A stretch of 64,000 nt of DNA from Billgrantia endophytica (lineage in GTDB: Bacteria; Pseudomonadota; Gammaproteobacteria; Pseudomonadales; Halomonadaceae): NCBI RefSeq assembly GCF_002879615.1, contig NZ_PNRF01000023.1, positions 1 through 64,000 on the forward strand, given 5' to 3'. Both the position numbers and the translations under genes were made by a program. Positions within the stretch are counted from its first letter, which is position 1, and each line of letters begins with the position of its first letter. Below, in pieces: positions 38,480 through 47,357 of the stretch. The notes under the pieces are model-generated. The model searched no databases. It was not told the DNA's origin and saw only the letters and a list, made by a program, of their open reading frames with translations.

Positions 38480-39803
38480 CCTGTTTTTCTCCTTTCCTGG
38501 TCAATGCCGGGTCGCGCTCCAGCACGTCGACCAGCGCCGCGAGAATGCTCGACGAATCGCCGATCACCGCCAGGTCGGCGCGCTTGATCATGTCGCAGCC
38601 GGAGTCCCGGTTGATGGCCACCACCTTGTCGCACCCCTGGATCCCCTGCAGATGCTGGATGGCGCCGCTGATACCCACCGCCACATAGACCCGGGCGGTG
38701 ACCCAGGTGCCGGTGGCGCCCACCTGGCGGTCGCGGGGCATGAAGCCATCGTCCACCGCCACTCGCGAGGCGCCTTCGGTGGCGCCCAGCATTCTGGCGG
38801 CATGGTGAAAGCCCTCCCAGTCCTTGACGCCGTTGCCGGCGGAGAGAATGAACTCCGCCTCGGCCAGCGCCACACCGGCCGGGTCGACGGCCACCTGGCC
38901 GAGGTCCTCGATGCGTGAAAGCGCCTCCGGTGGAGACTGGCTCAGCGTCATGGCCTCGGCGGCGTGGCGGGTCTCGCTGACCGGCTCGGCGCACTCGGCC
39001 AGGGCCAGAACGACCCGCGGCAGGGGCCGCTGTATATCCAGGCGATCGACCGCACCCCGCGCGGTGCAGCGCCAGCCCGACGGCGCCGTGGCATCGGCAT
39101 CGACCTGCCAGACGCCGGTGGCCGGTCGTTCGCCCAGGCGTGCGGCCAGGCGGCGGCCCAGGTCGGCACCGCCCAGGGCGGAGTCGGGCAGCAGCCAGTG
39201 GCGCGGCGCGAGCTCGCGCTCCACGGCCACGAGCCCTGCCAGCCACGCCTCGGGGACAAAGCCTGTGTGGCCGTCCCCCTCGATAGTCAACAGGCGATCG
39301 ACACCCGCCTCGGCGAAGGCCTGCTCTTTCAGCTCGCCGCCCCCCTCGCGGTTGTGCTCGCCGAATGCCACGGCCAGCACGGCGCAGGGACGCGCCGGGT
39401 CGGCATCGGCCAACTGTCGGGCCAGGCCCAGCAGGTCACGGTCGTGGCTGGAGAGACGCCCACCGGGCATGTCTGGCACCACCGCCACCAGGAAGGCCGG
39501 GGCCTCGATCGTGACACGCCGCCGCTCATCGGCGGCCACCATCCTATGGCCGGCTCCACGTCCCGCCGCGGCAGCCTGCTGGACCCCGCTGCGGTCGATG
39601 CGCTTGAGACCGTTGGGGCCAGTGAAACCCGGCGCATGGGGGTTCTTGCGGATCACGCCATTGGGGCCCATCCACTCGGTTGCCGCAGATGCGCCCTGCC
39701 TGCCAAGTTCCGCCAGCACGCCCAGGTGCTCGGGGTGCAGGCGATTGCGGGCAATCCACTCGCGGCGTGGGTCGCGGCGTATCGTATCGATCTCCCGGTT
39801 CAT
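38469..39803 (-). CDS. etfA: Electron transfer flavoprotein alpha subunit with N-terminal extension
   Basis: FAD-binding ETF alpha subunit. The C-terminal half has the FAD region ILSAGNGVKDWEGFHHAARML, RQVGATGTWVTARVYVAVGISG and INRDSGCDMIKRADLAVIGD, all typical. The protein has 444 residues, about 120 more than ordinary EtfA. The extra N-terminus (1-95) includes two GPNG copies (GPNGVIR at 46-52, GPNGLKR at 62-68) separated by NPHAPGF. This fits the special Etf of betaine/dimethylglycine clusters. It overlaps dgcB by four bases (ATGA). Confidence 0.9.
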   Translation of the reverse strand: MNREIDTIRRDPRREWIARNRLHPEHLGVLAELGRQGASAATEWMGPNGVIRKNPHAPGFTGPNGLKRIDRSGVQQAAAAGRGAGHRMVAADERRRVTIEAPAFLVAVVPDMPGGRLSSHDRDLLGLARQLADADPARPCAVLAVAFGEHNREGGGELKEQAFAEAGVDRLLTIEGDGHTGFVPEAWLAGLVAVERELAPRHWLLPDSALGGADLGRRLAARLGERPATGVWQVDADATAPSGWRCTARGAVDRLDIQRPLPRVVLALAECAEPVSETRHAAEAMTLSQSPPEALSRIEDLGQVAVDPAGVALAEAEFILSAGNGVKDWEGFHHAARMLGATEGASRVAVDDGFMPRDRQVGATGTWVTARVYVAVGISGAIQHLQGIQGCDKVVAINRDSGCDMIKRADLAVIGDSSSILAALVDVLERDPALTRKGEKQDAA

Positions 39804-41821
39804 GGTATCGCCTCCTCGGTAGCCGGCCGACTTGCCCGGACAGTGCCCTGGGTCGTGGAATGCTCGACCAGGGCCTCGGCCACCAGTTCGGCGATATCAC
39901 GCACCTCGGCGCCGGCATCCACCACGCCCTCCAGCATGGCGGTACACTGCGGGCAGCCCACCGCCACCAGCTCGGCACCGGTCTCCTTGACGTCGTTCAT
40001 GCGCATATCGGGAATCCGCTGCTTGCCGGGAATGTCGGTGATCGGCGCCCCGCCACCGCCGCCACAGCAGCGCGAACGGAACCCCGAGCGCGCCATTTCC
40101 GCCACCTGGATACCCAGCGCCGCGAGCACCTTGCGGGGTGCCTCATACTCGCCGTTGTAGCGCCCCAGGTAGCAGGGGTCGTGATAGGTGACGCTACCCC
40201 CCTTCCAGGGCCTGAAGGTCAGGCGCCCCCCCTCATGCAGCTCGCTGATGAAGGTGCTGTGGTGGGCCACGTCATAGCGGCCATCCCGACCTTGCGGATA
40301 AAAGTCGCCATACTCGTTACCCAGCACATGGAAGCTGTGGGGGTCGCAGGTGACGATGCGCTGGAAGCGGTACTTCGACAGGGTGGCGATATTGCGCCGG
40401 GCCAGGCTCTGGAAGGTGGCCTCGTCGCCCAGGCGCCGGGCCACGTCACCGCTGTCGCGCTCCTCGGTGCCGAGCACGGCAAAGTCGACGCCGGCGGCGC
40501 GCAGGATCTTCACCAGGGCCCGCAGGGTGCGCTGATTGCGCATGTCGAAGGCGCCATCGCCCAGCCACAGCAGCACCTCGGCCTGCTGTACATCCGCCAT
40601 CAGCGGCAGGTCGAGGTCCGCCGCCCAGTGAAGCCGTGAGCCGGGATCGAAGCCGCCGGGGTTGTCGGTGGCGATCAGGTTGTCGAGCACCTCGGCGCCC
40701 TTGCCCGGGGTATTGCCCCGCTCCAGGGTCAGGAAGCGACGCATGTCGACGATGGCATCGACGTGCTCGATCATCATCGGACACTCCTCCACGCAGGCGC
40801 GGCAGGTGGTGCACGACCATAGCGTCCCGGCATCGACGAGCGCCGTCCCTTCACGCGCCACGATGGGCCCATGGGGGCTGCCATACCGTTCAAGTGAGTG
40901 CTCCCCTACCGGTTTGCCCCCAAGCCCTGGTGAAGGGTACGCGGAGCCGGCATAGTTCGCATCGCTCCCTCCGGCCATGCCCACCACCATATCCTGGATC
41001 AGCTTCTTGGGGTTGAGGGGCTGGCCGGCGGCGAAGGCTGGACAGGCCACCTCGCAGCGCCCGCACTGCACGCAGGCATCGAAGCCGAGTAGCTGGTTCC
41101 AGGTGAAGTCGCCGGGCGTCTCCACGCCCAGCGGCACTGCGGTATCGTCGAGATCCAGCGCCTTGAGACCGGTGGAACGCCCGGTGCCGCCACCCTTGGC
41201 GGAGAAGCGCTCGGGGCGGCGGTGGAAGGCCAGGTGCAGGGCGCCGGCGAAGGCGTGCTTCATGGGGCCGCCCCAGGTCATGCCGAGGAACAGCTCGCCC
41301 AGGCCCCAGGTCACCAACCCGGCCAGGACCAGGGCCGCGAGCCAGTGCCCCGCCTCTACGGGCAGCAGGCCCAGCGTCGACAGGGTGATCAGGAAGACGC
41401 CACCCGAGAAGGCCATCAGGCTCTTGGGCAGGCGCATCCAGGGCCCTCTGGAAAGACGTGCGGGCGGGTCGCACCGACGCTTGGCCACGAACAGGCTGCC
41501 GACGAACATGGTGGCACTGGCCACGAGCAGCCCCCCCCCCAGCAGCGGGTTCGTCCACCCCAGGCCGTGCACCAGGATCATCAGCACCGCGGCCGCCACG
41601 AAGCCGCCGGCGGTGGCCACGTGAGTGTGAGACATCGCCCTGTCGCGGGCCACCACGTGGTGCAGGTCGACCAGGTAGCGGCGCGGCATGGCGGCCAGGC
41701 CCTGGAGCAGGTCGACCTCGGCGGGCCGCCCCTGACGCCATAGGCGGATACGCCGCCAGGCGCCGATTACCGCCAGGGCCAGGGCGGAGAAGATAAGTAT
41801 CGGCAGCAGGGTTTCGGGCAT
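39800..41821 (-). CDS. dgcB: Dimethylglycine catabolism iron-sulfur protein
   Basis: Membrane-bound iron-sulfur oxidoreductase of 673 residues from ATG 41821 (MPETLLPILIFSALALAVIG). The N-terminal third has several hydrophobic helices. A ferredoxin-like domain follows with two CxxCxxCxxxCP clusters (FDACVQCGRCEVACPAFA and CTTCRACVEECPMM). The C-terminus has CCG domains, including CCGGGGGAPITDIPGKQR. It partners DgcA in dimethylglycine demethylation and passes electrons to Etf or the quinone pool. Order dgcA-dgcB-etfA-etfB is as in Pseudomonas. Confidence 0.92.
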   Translation of the reverse strand: MPETLLPILIFSALALAVIGAWRRIRLWRQGRPAEVDLLQGLAAMPRRYLVDLHHVVARDRAMSHTHVATAGGFVAAAVLMILVHGLGWTNPLLGGGLLVASATMFVGSLFVAKRRCDPPARLSRGPWMRLPKSLMAFSGGVFLITLSTLGLLPVEAGHWLAALVLAGLVTWGLGELFLGMTWGGPMKHAFAGALHLAFHRRPERFSAKGGGTGRSTGLKALDLDDTAVPLGVETPGDFTWNQLLGFDACVQCGRCEVACPAFAAGQPLNPKKLIQDMVVGMAGGSDANYAGSAYPSPGLGGKPVGEHSLERYGSPHGPIVAREGTALVDAGTLWSCTTCRACVEECPMMIEHVDAIVDMRRFLTLERGNTPGKGAEVLDNLIATDNPGGFDPGSRLHWAADLDLPLMADVQQAEVLLWLGDGAFDMRNQRTLRALVKILRAAGVDFAVLGTEERDSGDVARRLGDEATFQSLARRNIATLSKYRFQRIVTCDPHSFHVLGNEYGDFYPQGRDGRYDVAHHSTFISELHEGGRLTFRPWKGGSVTYHDPCYLGRYNGEYEAPRKVLAALGIQVAEMARSGFRSRCCGGGGGAPITDIPGKQRIPDMRMNDVKETGAELVAVGCPQCTAMLEGVVDAGAEVRDIAELVAEALVEHSTTQGTVRASRPATEEAIP

Positions 41822-41944
41822 CTCGCTCACCTCGCAGGCTGGGAATGGTGATTCGACGTTGGATGCGAAAAGGTGGTGGCAGGGGGAGCACGCAAATGTC
41901 GGCGTTGCCGGCCGAGGGCCATCCTCGAGCGCAATAGCTTTCAC

Positions 41945-44029
41945 TCAGAAGTCCTTGCAGATCCGCAGGGCGTCGTAAATGGCCGCATGGGTATTGCGCG
42001 GCGCCACGCAGTCGCCCAGCCGGAACAGCAGGAAGCCGTCCCCCGCCTCGCCTCTCTCCTCCGCCAGGCAGGGCTGCGGCCTGGCGGCATAGAGTGCCTC
42101 CAGGTCCACCTGTCCCCCATTGCGCGACTGCGCCTTGAGGGCGTAATAGAGCGACTCATCCGGCCGCACGCCGTTCTCCACCACCACCTGATCGACCACC
42201 CGCTCCTCCTGGACGCCGGTGTACTCGTTCTCGAGCACCGCCACCAGGCTCTCTCCCTCGCGGTAGACCTTGTGCAGCATCAGGTCGGAGGTCATGATCA
42301 CCTCCTTCTCGTAGAGGCTGCGGTAGTAGGTGGGGAAGGTGGTGCCCCCCACCGCCGCGCCGGGCTTGATGTCGTCGGTGACGATCTCGACCCTGGCACC
42401 CTTGTCGGCCAGGTAGTCCGCCGCCGAAACCCCGGAAAACTCGCAGATGGCGTCAAAGACCAGCACGTTCCTGCCCGGCGCCGCCTTGCCCGAGAGGATG
42501 TCCCAGGCGCTGACCACCAGGCTCTCCTCTGCATTCTCCGAATACCCCCACGCCGGGTTCTGGGTCATGAACGGCTGGCCACCGGTGGCCAGCACCACGA
42601 TATCCGGGCGAAGATCCTGAATCGTCGCCTCGTCGGCGCGGGTGCCCAGGCGCAGGTCGACCTTGAGCCGCGCCAGTTCCAGTTGGTACCAGCGGGTGAT
42701 GCCGGCGATCTGGTCGCGCTGCGGGGCCTTCGAGGCAATGGTGATCTGCCCGCCAAGACTGTCGGCCGCTTCGAACAGCGTCACCTCATGGCCGCGCTCG
42801 GCGGCCACCTTGGCCGCCTCCATGCCGCCGGGGCCACCGCCCACCACGACCACACGGCGCTTGGGCCCTTCGGTTTTCTCGATGATATGCGGCAAGCCCA
42901 TGTACTCCCGGGACGTCGCCGCGTTCTGGATGCACAGCACATCGAGGCCCTGATACTGTCTGTCGATGCAGTAGTTGGCACCGACGCACTGCTTGATCCG
43001 GTCCACCTGGCCCATCTTGATCTTGGCGATCAGGTGCGGGTCGGCGATATGCGCCCGGGTCATGCCGACCAGGTCCACGTAGCCGCCCTCCAGGATACGC
43101 TGCGCCTGGTTGGGATCCTTGATGTTCTGGGCATGGATCACCGGCACGCCGACCACTTCCCTGATGCCCGCCGCCAGGTGCAGGAAGGGCTCCGGCGGAT
43201 AGGACATGTTGGGAATCACGTTGGCCAGCGAGTTGTGGGTATCGCAGCCGGAGCCGACCACACCGAAGAAGTCGACCTGGCCGGTGGCATCGTAGTAGGC
43301 GGCGATCCGCTTCATGTCCTCGTGCGTCAGGCCGTCGGGGTGAAACTCGTCGCCGCAGATGCGCATGCCGACCACGAAGTCGTCGCCAACCTCGGCGCGC
43401 ACCGCCTTGAGCACTTCCAGGCCGAAGCGCATGCGGTTTTCGAAGCTGCCGCCCCACTGGTCGCTGCGCTTGTTGACCCGTGGGCTCCAGAACTGGTCGA
43501 TCAGGTGCTGATGCACGGCGGAGAGCTCGACGCCGTCGAGTCCCCCTTCCTTGGCCCGCCGCGCGGCCTGTGCGAAGTCGCCGACGATGCGCCAGATTTC
43601 CTCCTCCTCGATGGTCTTGCAGGTCGAGCGGTGCACCGGTTCGCGGATGCCGGAAGGCGACACCAGGGCCGGCCAGTCGAAGCCGTCCCAGCGTGAGCGG
43701 CGACCCATATGGGTGATCTGGATCATGATCTTGCCGCCATGCCGGTGCACGGCATCGGCAAGGTTCTGGAAGTGCGGAATGATACGGTCGGTGGTCAGGT
43801 TCACCGAGCTCCACCAGGCCTGGGGACTGTCGATGGAAACCACCGACGACCCGCCGCAGATACATAGCCCGCAGCCACCCTTGGCTTTCTCCTCGTAGTA
43901 CCTGACGTAACGCTCGGTGGTCATGCCGCCGTCGGTGGCGTGGACCTCGGCATGGGCGGTGCTGACCACCCGGTTGCGGATGGTGAGCTTGCCGATCTGG
44001 ACCGGCTGGAAGATCGCGTCGAATGCCAT
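41945..44029 (-). CDS. dgcA: Dimethylglycine demethylase flavoprotein
   Basis: Old-yellow-enzyme/trimethylamine-dehydrogenase-like protein of 694 residues that demethylates dimethylglycine to sarcosine plus formaldehyde. The TIM-barrel FMN domain (MAFDAIFQPVQIGKLTIRNR; AVHQHLIDQFWSPRVNKRSD) covers about 1-340. The iron-sulfur loop is at 348-366 and the FAD/NAD domain follows (VVVVGGGPGGMEAAKVA). In the cluster loop the second cysteine of the usual CxxCxxC is alanine (Cys348, Ala351, Cys354, Cys366). ATG 44029 is chosen because the conserved N-terminus begins there; the longer open frame upstream is only the shadow of the next gene. Confidence 0.92.
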   Translation of the reverse strand: MAFDAIFQPVQIGKLTIRNRVVSTAHAEVHATDGGMTTERYVRYYEEKAKGGCGLCICGGSSVVSIDSPQAWWSSVNLTTDRIIPHFQNLADAVHRHGGKIMIQITHMGRRSRWDGFDWPALVSPSGIREPVHRSTCKTIEEEEIWRIVGDFAQAARRAKEGGLDGVELSAVHQHLIDQFWSPRVNKRSDQWGGSFENRMRFGLEVLKAVRAEVGDDFVVGMRICGDEFHPDGLTHEDMKRIAAYYDATGQVDFFGVVGSGCDTHNSLANVIPNMSYPPEPFLHLAAGIREVVGVPVIHAQNIKDPNQAQRILEGGYVDLVGMTRAHIADPHLIAKIKMGQVDRIKQCVGANYCIDRQYQGLDVLCIQNAATSREYMGLPHIIEKTEGPKRRVVVVGGGPGGMEAAKVAAERGHEVTLFEAADSLGGQITIASKAPQRDQIAGITRWYQLELARLKVDLRLGTRADEATIQDLRPDIVVLATGGQPFMTQNPAWGYSENAEESLVVSAWDILSGKAAPGRNVLVFDAICEFSGVSAADYLADKGARVEIVTDDIKPGAAVGGTTFPTYYRSLYEKEVIMTSDLMLHKVYREGESLVAVLENEYTGVQEERVVDQVVVENGVRPDESLYYALKAQSRNGGQVDLEALYAARPQPCLAEERGEAGDGFLLFRLGDCVAPRNTHAAIYDALRICKDF

Positions 44030-44040
44030 GGAGATACCCC

Positions 44041-44583
44041 CTAACCTTGCTGCGCCAGCGGCTTGACCACGAAATAGCCCACCTCGCAGCCCGCTTCGGC
44101 ACCGCTCTGGGTCTGCTCGGCCACGGTGCGCAGCGAGCTGCCGCGGGCCGCGAGGGCCTGGTCCATGGCCCCGGCGAACCAGCCGGTGAACATGTAATCG
44201 ACCTTGGTGCCGGTCTTGCCGAGCTGGTAGACGAAGGCGCTGTGCTCCAGGCGCACTCGGGCGGTGCCGGCCTGCAGATCGATCGACTCGGTGACGAACC
44301 TGCCCCAGCCGCGCTGTGAGAGCCGTTTCATGTAGTGCTCGAAGACCTCCACGCCTGCCAGACCGTGCAGCTCGGCCTCCTTCTCGCACCAGTGCCAGGC
44401 GCTCTTGTAGCCGGCGCGGTAGAGAATCTCGGCATACTTGCCGGCGCCCAGGGCCTCCTCCACGGCGATATGATTGTTGATGAAGAAGTGCCGCGGCACG
44501 TAGAGCATCGGCAGGGCGTCGGTGGTCCAGACACCTGTTTCGCTGTCCACCTCGATGGGCAGCTCGGGGGCCATCTTGGTCAC
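44041..44583 (-). CDS. DUF5943-like (V4R-type) protein of the betaine cluster
   Basis: A 180-residue cytoplasmic protein. I set the start at GTG 44583, with GAGGA eight bases upstream; ATG 44574 is the alternative. It opens near APELPIEVDSETGVWTTDAL and contains RHFFINNHIAVEEALGAGKY and AGYKSAWHWCEKEAELHGLAG. These resemble 4-vinyl-reductase/heme NO-binding type small-molecule domains. A homologue sits at the same place (next to dgcA) in Pseudomonas. The biochemical function is unknown; a sensor or accessory role in methyl transfer is inference from position only. Confidence 0.75.
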   Translation of the reverse strand: MTKMAPELPIEVDSETGVWTTDALPMLYVPRHFFINNHIAVEEALGAGKYAEILYRAGYKSAWHWCEKEAELHGLAGVEVFEHYMKRLSQRGWGRFVTESIDLQAGTARVRLEHSAFVYQLGKTGTKVDYMFTGWFAGAMDQALAARGSSLRTVAEQTQSGAEAGCEVGYFVVKPLAQQG

Positions 44584-44766
44584 GGTCGTATTCCTCGAAA
44601 TCGTTGTTCTGCAAGGTGAGCGGCGCCGGGGATAGGTCGTGGAGGGGGTCTTTTGCCATGGATGGCAAAAGTAGCGCCCAGGGAAGGGTTTACAGCGCCC
44701 CCTCCTAGACCTATCGCCGGTAAAGCCGCGTCTTTGGGCAGGAGCAATCCCCACCGCGGCTGCCGA

Positions 44767-45744
44767 TCAGCTTCCCCACACATCCTTGAGCACGCGCACC
44801 CAGTTCCCGCCCATGATCTTGCGCACCTGGGACTCGCTCATTCCACGCCTGAGCAGCGCCTCGGTGAGATTGGGGAACTCGCCGATGGTGCGAATGCCCT
44901 CGGGATTGATGATCTTGCCGAAGCGGGTCAGGCGGCGGGCATAGCCCTTGTCGTGGGTCAGCCACTCGAAGAAGTCCTGGCCGTGACCCTGGGTGAAGTC
45001 GGTGCCGATACCGATGGCGTCCTCGCCGACGATGTTCATCACGTATTCGATCGCCTCGACGTAGTCGTCGATGGTCGCGTCGATGCCGGCACGCAGGAAG
45101 GGCGTGAACATGGTGACACCGACGAAGCCGCCGTGGTCGGCGATGAACTTGAGCTCGGCGTCGGACTTGTTGCGCGGATGCTCCTTGAGGCCTGACGGCA
45201 GGCAGTGGGAATAGCAGACCGGCTTGCGGGATTCGAGGATCACTTCCTCGGAGGTCGTCGAACCCACGTGGGAGAGATCGCACATGATGCCGACCCGATT
45301 CATCTCGGCAACGATCTCTCGGCCGAAGCCCGAGAGCCCGCCATCACGCTCGTAGCAGCCGGTACCCACCAGGTTCTGGGTGTTGTAGCACAGTTGCACG
45401 ATGCCCACGCCGAGCTGCTTGAAAACCTCGACATAGCCGATCTGGTCCTCGAAGGCATGGGCGTTCTGGAAACCGAAGAGGATGCCGGTCTTGCCCTCTT
45501 CCTTGGCCCGGGTGATGTCGGCGGTGGTGCGTACCGGGCGCACCAGGTCGCTGCACTCGGCCATCAGTTGGTTGGACTTGACGATGTTGTCGACGGTGGC
45601 CTGGAAGCCTTCCCACACCGAGACGGTGCAATTGGCCGCCGTCAGGCCGCCGCGACGCATGTCCTCGAACAGCTCGCGGTTCCATTTGGCGATGATCAAG
45701 CCATCGATGACGATGGCATCCTGGTGCAGGTCGGTGGGGGTCAT
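44767..45744 (-). CDS. M19-family membrane dipeptidase-like hydrolase
   Basis: Renal-dipeptidase-fold (peptidase M19) enzyme of 325 residues from ATG 45744. The TIM-barrel zinc-site pattern is partly visible: MCDLSHVGSTTSEEVI, KPVCYSHCLPSGLKEHPRNKSD and IGIGTDFTQGHG. The usual N-terminal DGHxD motif appears altered to VIDGLIIAKW, so one zinc site may be changed. It is the first gene of the dipeptidase-DUF5943-dgcA-dgcB-etfA-etfB run and has the same place in Pseudomonas betaine clusters. Its role in betaine use is not known. Confidence 0.85.
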   Translation of the reverse strand: MTPTDLHQDAIVIDGLIIAKWNRELFEDMRRGGLTAANCTVSVWEGFQATVDNIVKSNQLMAECSDLVRPVRTTADITRAKEEGKTGILFGFQNAHAFEDQIGYVEVFKQLGVGIVQLCYNTQNLVGTGCYERDGGLSGFGREIVAEMNRVGIMCDLSHVGSTTSEEVILESRKPVCYSHCLPSGLKEHPRNKSDAELKFIADHGGFVGVTMFTPFLRAGIDATIDDYVEAIEYVMNIVGEDAIGIGTDFTQGHGQDFFEWLTHDKGYARRLTRFGKIINPEGIRTIGEFPNLTEALLRRGMSESQVRKIMGGNWVRVLKDVWGS

Positions 45745-45770
45745 GGCCGGTTCTCCGTGTTGTCGTTGCC

Positions 45771-45792
45771 TGCCGGCAGCATAGCGCCGGCA
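45771..45792. promoter_or_regulatory. Inverted repeat in the leader of the dgc operon
   Basis: TGCCGGC-AGCATAGC-GCCGGCA lies 26 bp upstream of the dipeptidase ATG. It could be an operator or a leader hairpin. TGCGACAGGCA, similar to a sequence in the gbcA promoter region, lies further upstream on the minus strand (45843-45853). Confidence 0.35.
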
Positions 45793-45925
45793 GGCTTCCC
45801 GCACGAAGGCTGGAAGCGACGGAGAGGATTCCAATTACGTCATGCCTGTCGCAAAAACGACCTCTTTCCCATGCATGTCGTGCCGGCCCTACGAGAGAAC
45901 CCAGGCAAAGGGGCCAAAGGCCTCG

Positions 45926-47086
45926 CTACTTGGTGACCGCCACACTCGCATAGGTCGGTTCCCCACGCGCCTGGTCGAGGGCGGCCATGGCACTGGAAAT
46001 CGGCTCACCGGGGATCGCCTCGAAGGCGGCACCGCAGAATAGCCTATCGGCCTGCTTGTCCTTCAGGCGTACCATCGGCTGGAGGTTGCCGATTCGCTCG
46101 TCCCTCGGAGGGAAGCCGAAGAACTCGCGGTAGCATTTGGAAAAATGGGGGGTCGACACGAAGCCGCAGGCCGAGGCCACCTCGATGATCGACATGGCCG
46201 TCTGCTTGAGCAACTGCCGCGCCCTGGTGAGCCGCAGCTTGAGGTAATAGCGTGAAGGCGAGCAATGGAGGTTCTTCTGGAACAACCTCTCCAGCTGGCG
46301 CCGGGAGACATTGACGTAGCTGGCCAGTTCGTCAAGGCCGATGGGCTCTTCCAGGTTGGCTTCCATCAGGGCCACGATCTCGAGCAGTTTGGGCTGGGTG
46401 GTGCCGAGCACATGGCGCAGGGGGATACGCTGCTGATCCTGCTCATTGCGCACGCGCTCGCAGATGAACATTTCGGAGATACCCGCCGACAGTTCACGCC
46501 CGTGGTCCTTGGCAATCAGGTTGAGCATCATGTCCAGCGGTGCCGTGCCGCCGGAAGAGGTGGCACGGTCACGGTCGATGCAAAATAACCGCGTGGTGAG
46601 TTCGATCCTGGGAAAGGCCTCGCGCATCGCCGCCATGCACTCCCAATGGGTACTGACATCGTAACCATCGAGCAGCCCGGCCTTGGCTAGCGCCCAACTA
46701 CCGGTACAGATGGCCCCCAGGCGTCGCGAGAGCCGGGCCTGGCCCTGCAGCCAGACCACATGTTCGCGCTGCACGCTGCGATGCGGCCCGACGCCTCCGC
46801 ATACCACCACCATATCCAACCCCAGCGAGGTGCGGATGGAGACGTCCGGTGTCACCTTGAGGCCATCGCTGGCGCTCACCGGCTCACCATCGACCGTCAG
46901 GGTGTACCAGCGGTAGAGCTCATGCCCCGCCAGCTGATTGGCCATGCGCAGGGGCTCGATGGCCGACGCCAGGGAGATCAGGGTGAAGTTGTCCAGCAGC
47001 AGGAAACCGATCGTCTGGGTCTTGATCCCGTCGCCCCCGCCGGATGGAATCCTGCCGCCGACAGGGGGCTTTGATGAACTCGTCAT
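45926..47086 (-). CDS. gbdR: GlxA-family AraC-type regulator of betaine catabolism (GbdR-like)
   Basis: A 386-residue regulator with an N-terminal DJ-1/PfpI-like ligand domain (TIGFLLLDNFTLISLASAIEPLRMAN; VVVCGGVGPHRS; GAICTGSWALAKAGLLDG) and a C-terminal AraC double helix-turn-helix (LDELASYVNVSRRQLERLFQ; IIEVASACGFVSTPHFSKCYREFFG). Members of this group (GbdR, CdhR, SouR) sense betaine-related compounds. The gene is on the same strand as, and upstream of, the dipeptidase-dgc-etf operon, so activation of gbcAB and dgcAB by glycine betaine or dimethylglycine is the expected role. Confidence 0.9.
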   Translation of the reverse strand: MTSSSKPPVGGRIPSGGGDGIKTQTIGFLLLDNFTLISLASAIEPLRMANQLAGHELYRWYTLTVDGEPVSASDGLKVTPDVSIRTSLGLDMVVVCGGVGPHRSVQREHVVWLQGQARLSRRLGAICTGSWALAKAGLLDGYDVSTHWECMAAMREAFPRIELTTRLFCIDRDRATSSGGTAPLDMMLNLIAKDHGRELSAGISEMFICERVRNEQDQQRIPLRHVLGTTQPKLLEIVALMEANLEEPIGLDELASYVNVSRRQLERLFQKNLHCSPSRYYLKLRLTRARQLLKQTAMSIIEVASACGFVSTPHFSKCYREFFGFPPRDERIGNLQPMVRLKDKQADRLFCGAAFEAIPGEPISSAMAALDQARGEPTYASVAVTK

Positions 47087-47164
47087 GGTCTATCTCCCGA
47101 GCAGCTATGGTTCGATACGATCTCACCGCTCCCTGCCCTGTTCTTGTCGTTTGCCGCACTGACC

Positions 47165-47183
47165 CGACAGCGACATCCTGTCG
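47165..47183. promoter_or_regulatory. Inverted repeat upstream of gbdR
   Basis: CGACAG-CGACATC-CTGTCG lies about 80 bp before the gbdR start, in the divergent region between gbdR and regB. It contains the decamer CAGCGACATC that also occurs in the gbcA-gbcB region, so it may be a site for GbdR itself. Motif evidence only. Confidence 0.4.
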
Positions 47184-47357
47184 TCCATCGGCATGCCTTT
47201 TTACACGGTATCGAAACCCGACACCCACGGCCTATCGTATTTTTCTCTATCAGGAACGGCGTCTCATTGAGTGTGACAATCAGCCGGCTCCCTTCGGCTC
47301 TGACTGACGCGTCCCGGCGGGGTATCATGCTCCCCAATGTCCTGCAACGGAGCCGCC

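Noticed and set aside
41873-43696. A 607-codon plus-strand frame opposite dgcA
   Set aside because: Antisense to a gene with clear FMN and FAD domains; the translation is low-complexity.
44030-44668. N-terminal extension of dgcA to 907 codons
   Set aside because: The extra 213 codons are an alternate frame of the DUF5943-like gene. The family N-terminus begins at 44029.
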